NCBI GenBank assembly: GCA_050696075.1
Contig: JBOGUF010000070.1
Coordinates: 1 to 7,173, forward strand
Reading direction: 5' to 3'
DNA from: JBOGUF01 sp050696075
Lineage (GTDB): Bacteria; Chloroflexota; Chloroflexia; Thermomicrobiales; UBA6265
Length of the DNA stretch: 7,173 nucleotides
Part shown: positions 4,431 to 7,173 of the stretch, piece by piece
Position numbering within the stretch: position 1 is the stretch's first letter
How the letters are laid out: every line of letters starts with the position of its first letter
Notes under the pieces: generated by a model
Seen by the model: the letters and a program-made list of their open reading frames with translations, nothing else
Database searches by the model: none
Told to the model about the DNA's origin: nothing
Translations under genes and position numbers: made by a program

Positions 4431-6548
4431 CTAGCCAGTGGGAGTCGCCGCCGCTGGCCCGGTCGGTGGGGGCGCCTGCCGGTTTCCGATGGCGAAGAGC
4501 GTCCCGTCGCCGGCGGCAAAGACGACGTCGCCGGCCACGGTGATCCAGCGGATGACGCCCCCGCCAACGTCGAGCCGCCAAATTTCGGCGCCGGTGGCCG
4601 CCTCGAAGGCGATGACGTCGCCGTCGAGGCTACCGGCGTAAAGGATGCCGCCCGCGATGGCCGGCGACGCGGCGAACGGATAGCCGGTCACACGCCAGAT
4701 TTCGACGCCGGTCGCGGCGTCGAGCGCGACGAGCGCGTTGTCGTAGCTGAGGACGGCGTAGACGATCCCCTTCGCGGCGGCGACCTCCTCGACCCAACTA
4801 CCGGCAGCGGCAGTCCAGCGGACGTCGCCGGTGGCGCCATCGAGGGCGTAGACGTTGCCGTGCTGGTCGCCAGCGTAGACGAGATCCCCGACAACGATCG
4901 TATCGGTCGAGAAGGAGGATTGGGTCGGGTGGGCGGACCAGATATCGTCACCGGTGGCCGCGTCGTGCGCGTACATCTCCCCGGACCACTTCGTATAGAC
5001 CACGCCGTCGGCGACCGCGGGGCGGGCCTGATTTTTCGGCGCGCCCCAGAGGAGTTCACCGGTTGCCGCGTCAAGGGCAACCAAACGACCGGCATAATCG
5101 CCGGCGACGTAGACCACCCCGTCGACGACGGCCGGTGAGGAGAGGTATTGGCCCGGAATCTCGGCCAGCCAGCGCTCCTCGCCGGATTGGGCGTCGAGCG
5201 CGTAGATGCCGACCTCGTCGGCGGGCAGATAGACGACACCATCGACGACGGCCGGTCCCTGGCCCGTTGAACCGTTGCCGGCCGCGAAGCGCCAGCGGAT
5301 GGCGCCGGAGGCGGCGTCGACGGCGTAGAGGTTGTCGTCGCCGCCCCCGAGGAAGACGAGTCCCTCTGCCACAACCGGGGGCGTCGTGAAGGGGCTGCCG
5401 GCGAGGCGCCAGACCTCGGAGCCGTCGTCCGGATCGAGAGCGGCAAGGGCGCGGGCGCGGCGACCGCCAACGAAGACGCGGTCGTCGCCGATGGCGGCGG
5501 CCGTTTCGAGTTCGTCGCCGGTTTGGAATCGCCATAGCTCCTCGCCGTTGTCCGGGTCGACGGCGTAGAGATGACCGTCGGTGGAGCCCACGTAGAGCGC
5601 CTCGGCGGTGGGCACGATCGACCAGACGGTGCCGCCGGCGTCGAACCGCCAGCGCTCGTTCAGGTCGGCCGGATCGAGCGCCAGCAGGGTGTTGTCATTC
5701 GTGCCGACGTAGAGGGTGTCGTCGGTGGCTGCCAGCGACAGCACCCAGCCGCCGGCATCCATCCGCTGGCGGACCTCTCCGGTGGCCGGGTCGAGTCCGT
5801 AGAGGACTTCGCCTTCGCCGCCGGTGAAGACGAGGCCACCGGCGACCAGCGGGGTGACCCGGAGGCGGTCGCCGCCGGTGGTGGCGCGCCACTGCTCCTG
5901 ACCTGTCGCCGCATCGAGCGCGGCGAGGCTGCCGTCCCAACTGGCGACGTAGACGGCGCCGTCGATGAGCGGCGAGAGCTTGACGCGCTCGCCGGCGGTG
6001 GCGTATCGCCAGCGAGTGGTGGCGAGAAGCGCGTCGACGGCGATGACGGACCCTCCCTCGACGCCGAGCAGGACAAGTCCGTTTGAGTAGACGATCTCCC
6101 GGATGGGGGCGCCGGCGTCAACAAGCCAGTGCCAGGACTCGTGGCCGGTGGCCGGGTCGAGGGCGTAGAGGATCCCGTTCTGGTCGCCCGCGTATATTGT
6201 GGTCCCATCCGTCGCCGGGGTGGCCGTGATCGGGGCGTCCGTGGGGAAGCGCCATAGCTCTTCGCCGTCGTCACTGGAGACGGCGAGGAGGCCGGTGGCG
6301 CCGCCGATGACGGCCATGTCGTTGATGGCGACCGGCGAGGTGAAGAGCGCTTCGCCGTACGTCCAGAGCAGAGCTGGGTCGTCAATGGGATCGCCGCCGG
6401 CGATCTCACCGGTGCGGGCCGGGTTCCCCCCGTCCATCGGCCACTCGGTCGTGGTGGTCTGGGCAGCCATGGGGAACCCGGCCATCGAGGCAAGGAACGC
6501 CACGACGGTGACCAACGGGGCGACCCCCAGAATCCGCCGGAATCGCAT
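4431..6548 (-). CDS. exported PQQ-type beta-propeller repeat protein, 16 repeat units
   Basis: Product of 705 aa. The ATG at 6548 has AGGGGG 5 nt upstream (6554-6559). Residues 1-29 are a signal peptide (RFRR, then a hydrophobic core, ending MAA). WPMDGGNPARTG at 36-47 is the typical entry motif of PQQ-like propellers. From about 60 to 690 there are 16 units of about 40 aa with the pattern G-x-(V/L)-Y-(V/A)-G ... L-(Y/V)-A-(L/V)-D-(A/P)-A-T-G-x-x-x-W. Examples are LYALDPATGHESW (127-139), LYAVDPDNGEELW (327-339) and VYALDGATGDVRW (566-578). The last unit lacks the Trp strand while LLWTY at 60-64 supplies one, as in ring closure between ends. Sixteen units fit two eight-bladed propellers. I see no Cys anywhere, so the vicinal disulfide of quinoprotein alcohol dehydrogenases is absent; a binding or scaffold role (compare BamB-like proteins) is more likely than PQQ catalysis. 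It ends in a Pro/Thr/Ala tail (692-705). It follows the gene at 6580-7014 by 31 bp, probably in one operon. Confidence 0.93.
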   Translation of the reverse strand: MRFRRILGVAPLVTVVAFLASMAGFPMAAQTTTTEWPMDGGNPARTGEIAGGDPIDDPALLWTYGEALFTSPVAINDMAVIGGATGLLAVSSDDGEELWRFPTDAPITATPATDGTTIYAGDQNGILYALDPATGHESWHWLVDAGAPIREIVYSNGLVLLGVEGGSVIAVDALLATTRWRYATAGERVKLSPLIDGAVYVASWDGSLAALDAATGQEQWRATTGGDRLRVTPLVAGGLVFTGGEGEVLYGLDPATGEVRQRMDAGGWVLSLAATDDTLYVGTNDNTLLALDPADLNERWRFDAGGTVWSIVPTAEALYVGSTDGHLYAVDPDNGEELWRFQTGDELETAAAIGDDRVFVGGRRARALAALDPDDGSEVWRLAGSPFTTPPVVAEGLVFLGGGDDNLYAVDAASGAIRWRFAAGNGSTGQGPAVVDGVVYLPADEVGIYALDAQSGEERWLAEIPGQYLSSPAVVDGVVYVAGDYAGRLVALDAATGELLWGAPKNQARPAVADGVVYTKWSGEMYAHDAATGDDIWSAHPTQSSFSTDTIVVGDLVYAGDQHGNVYALDGATGDVRWTAAAGSWVEEVAAAKGIVYAVLSYDNALVALDAATGVEIWRVTGYPFAASPAIAGGILYAGSLDGDVIAFEAATGAEIWRLDVGGGVIRWITVAGDVVFAAGDGTLFAIGNRQAPPPTGPAAATPTG

Positions 6549-6579
6549 GGCTACCCCCTAGTGAGTGCGAGGCTGAACG

Positions 6580-7014
6580 CTACCGACGTCGGAATGGTAG
6601 CGGAACGACCACCAATTCCACCTGATACTCGTCGAGCGGGGTGTTGATGCTCGGTCGCGGGGTCGGTATCAGTTCGTTGAGGATGAGGACAAAGGAGTCA
6701 TATCGCCGGACGCCGGTATCGTCCAGGCCGACCGTGAAGTATTCCGTGGTCGAAACGCCGAGACCTCTGACGTCGATCCAGACTTCGGCGAAGCCGGCCC
6801 ACACGCACGTCACGTCTTGCGCGCAGCGGTGATCTTTGACGTTGCTGAAGCGAAGGGTCACGCCGGATTCGGTGGTCACGGATTCATGCAGGCCGAGCAC
6901 CACGGTCTCGCCGCGGACTCTCCCAAATTGCTGTGCCGCCCGCGTCGCTTGGCGACCGGCGACGGTCGCCAAGCCTACGCCTCCGATCGCCTGCCACAGT
7001 GTACGCCGGTTCAT
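6580..7014 (-). CDS. small exported protein with a CVWAG motif, function unknown
   Basis: Product of 144 aa. The ATG at 7014 has GGGAGG 5 nt upstream (7020-7025), a strong start. The N-terminus MNRRTLWQAIGGVGLATVAG has twin Arg followed by a weakly hydrophobic stretch, resembling a Tat signal, though the consensus is only partly met. The mature part has VTLRFSNVKDHRCAQDVTCVWAG (52-74). This matches a widespread bacterial family pattern I recall as (D)SRCP-x-x-V-x-C-(V/I)-W-A-G, of no known function. Cys64 and Cys70 could form a disulfide in a small beta-sandwich. The last third (about 105-137) continues as beta strands with a Pro-rich loop, PTPRPS. The stop is 31 bp before the propeller gene on the same strand, which suggests joint transcription and a shared extracytoplasmic setting. 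Confidence 0.85.
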   Translation of the reverse strand: MNRRTLWQAIGGVGLATVAGRQATRAAQQFGRVRGETVVLGLHESVTTESGVTLRFSNVKDHRCAQDVTCVWAGFAEVWIDVRGLGVSTTEYFTVGLDDTGVRRYDSFVLILNELIPTPRPSINTPLDEYQVELVVVPLPFRRR

Positions 7015-7155
7015 GTCGTCCTCCCGTGCTGTCGCGTGTCTGATCTACCAGGTGGAACGTCGTCGACCGCGAGAAGTTCCCAGTCCCGGCCAAGCCAGGT
7101 GTGACTCGGACTACTCACGGATAGCGGCGCCGGCGTGAACGCGTTCCGCGCTTAT

Positions 7156-7172
7156 CGTGGCGCGATACCACG
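7156..7172. repeat. short inverted repeat upstream of the CVWAG gene
   Basis: CGTGG (7156-7160) and CCACG (7168-7172) are inverted arms; a second, competing pair TATCG/CGATA (7153-7157 and 7163-7167) overlaps them. It lies about 140 bp upstream of the ATG at 7014. It may be an operator or the 3' hairpin of a gene beyond the window. I see no convincing promoter in the rest of 7015-7173. Confidence 0.2.
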
Positions 7173-7173
7173 G

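Noticed and set aside
4688..5470. Minus-strand open frame of 260 codons inside the propeller gene
   Set aside because: Ser/Pro/Arg-rich shifted reading of the propeller repeats; the repeat DNA keeps the alternative frame open.
5660..6493. Minus-strand open frame of 277 codons inside the propeller gene
   Set aside because: Same cause: a shifted reading of the repeats, low-complexity Ser/Pro/Arg, no independent start signal.
4431..6548. PQQ-dependent alcohol or glucose dehydrogenase
   Set aside because: No vicinal Cys pair, in fact no Cys, and twice the usual number of propeller units. Only the repeat fold is shared.
7015..7173. Promoter for the CVWAG gene
   Set aside because: I compared the minus strand with TTGACA/TATAAT-type boxes and found no pair with acceptable spacing; TAGATC near the gene has no matching -35.

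Overview
The window is a GC-rich bacterial chromosome segment. It holds five protein-coding loci and no RNA gene, CRISPR array or insertion sequence that I can see. Four of the five products start with an export signal, and the fifth is a multi-pass membrane protein, so the whole stretch concerns the cell envelope. The style of the exported proteins (Ala/Pro/Val/Ser linkers, a Cys-Pro-Pro-Gly-Tyr motif, mostly unnamed families) resembles what I associate with Chloroflexota of the Thermomicrobia group. That placement is an inference from style, not a proven assignment.

Layout, left to right. (1) Positions 1-94: an 11-bp perfect inverted repeat downstream of the first gene. (2) 95-1666, minus: a secreted three-part protein of unknown function. 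(3) 1898-2902, minus: an eight-helix membrane protein made of two parallel four-helix repeats that share His-Asp-Arg and Asp-x-x-His motifs. (4) 2903-3248: a divergent intergenic region with a tandem 14-bp repeat and a 15-bp palindrome. (5) 3249-4308, plus: a secreted protein made of two homologous domains. Its reading frame is broken twice, each time as if one base were missing from a short G run. (6) 4309-4430: a convergent junction with a terminator-like hairpin and a REP-like palindrome followed by a near-copy of its right half. (7) 4431-6548, minus: a large exported PQQ-type beta-propeller protein with 16 repeat units. (8) 6580-7014, minus: a small exported protein with a CVWAG motif, 31 bp upstream of the propeller gene and probably in one operon with it. 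(9) 7015-7173: upstream region with no convincing promoter.

No metabolic pathway can be read from the window. The propeller protein and the small CVWAG protein are the best case for a joint function, as two extracytoplasmic proteins from one transcript. The most notable points are the doubly frameshifted duplicated-domain gene, the two-fold internal symmetry of the membrane protein with repeated polar motifs, and the 16-unit cysteine-free propeller. I found no clear evidence of a new defence or mobile system.
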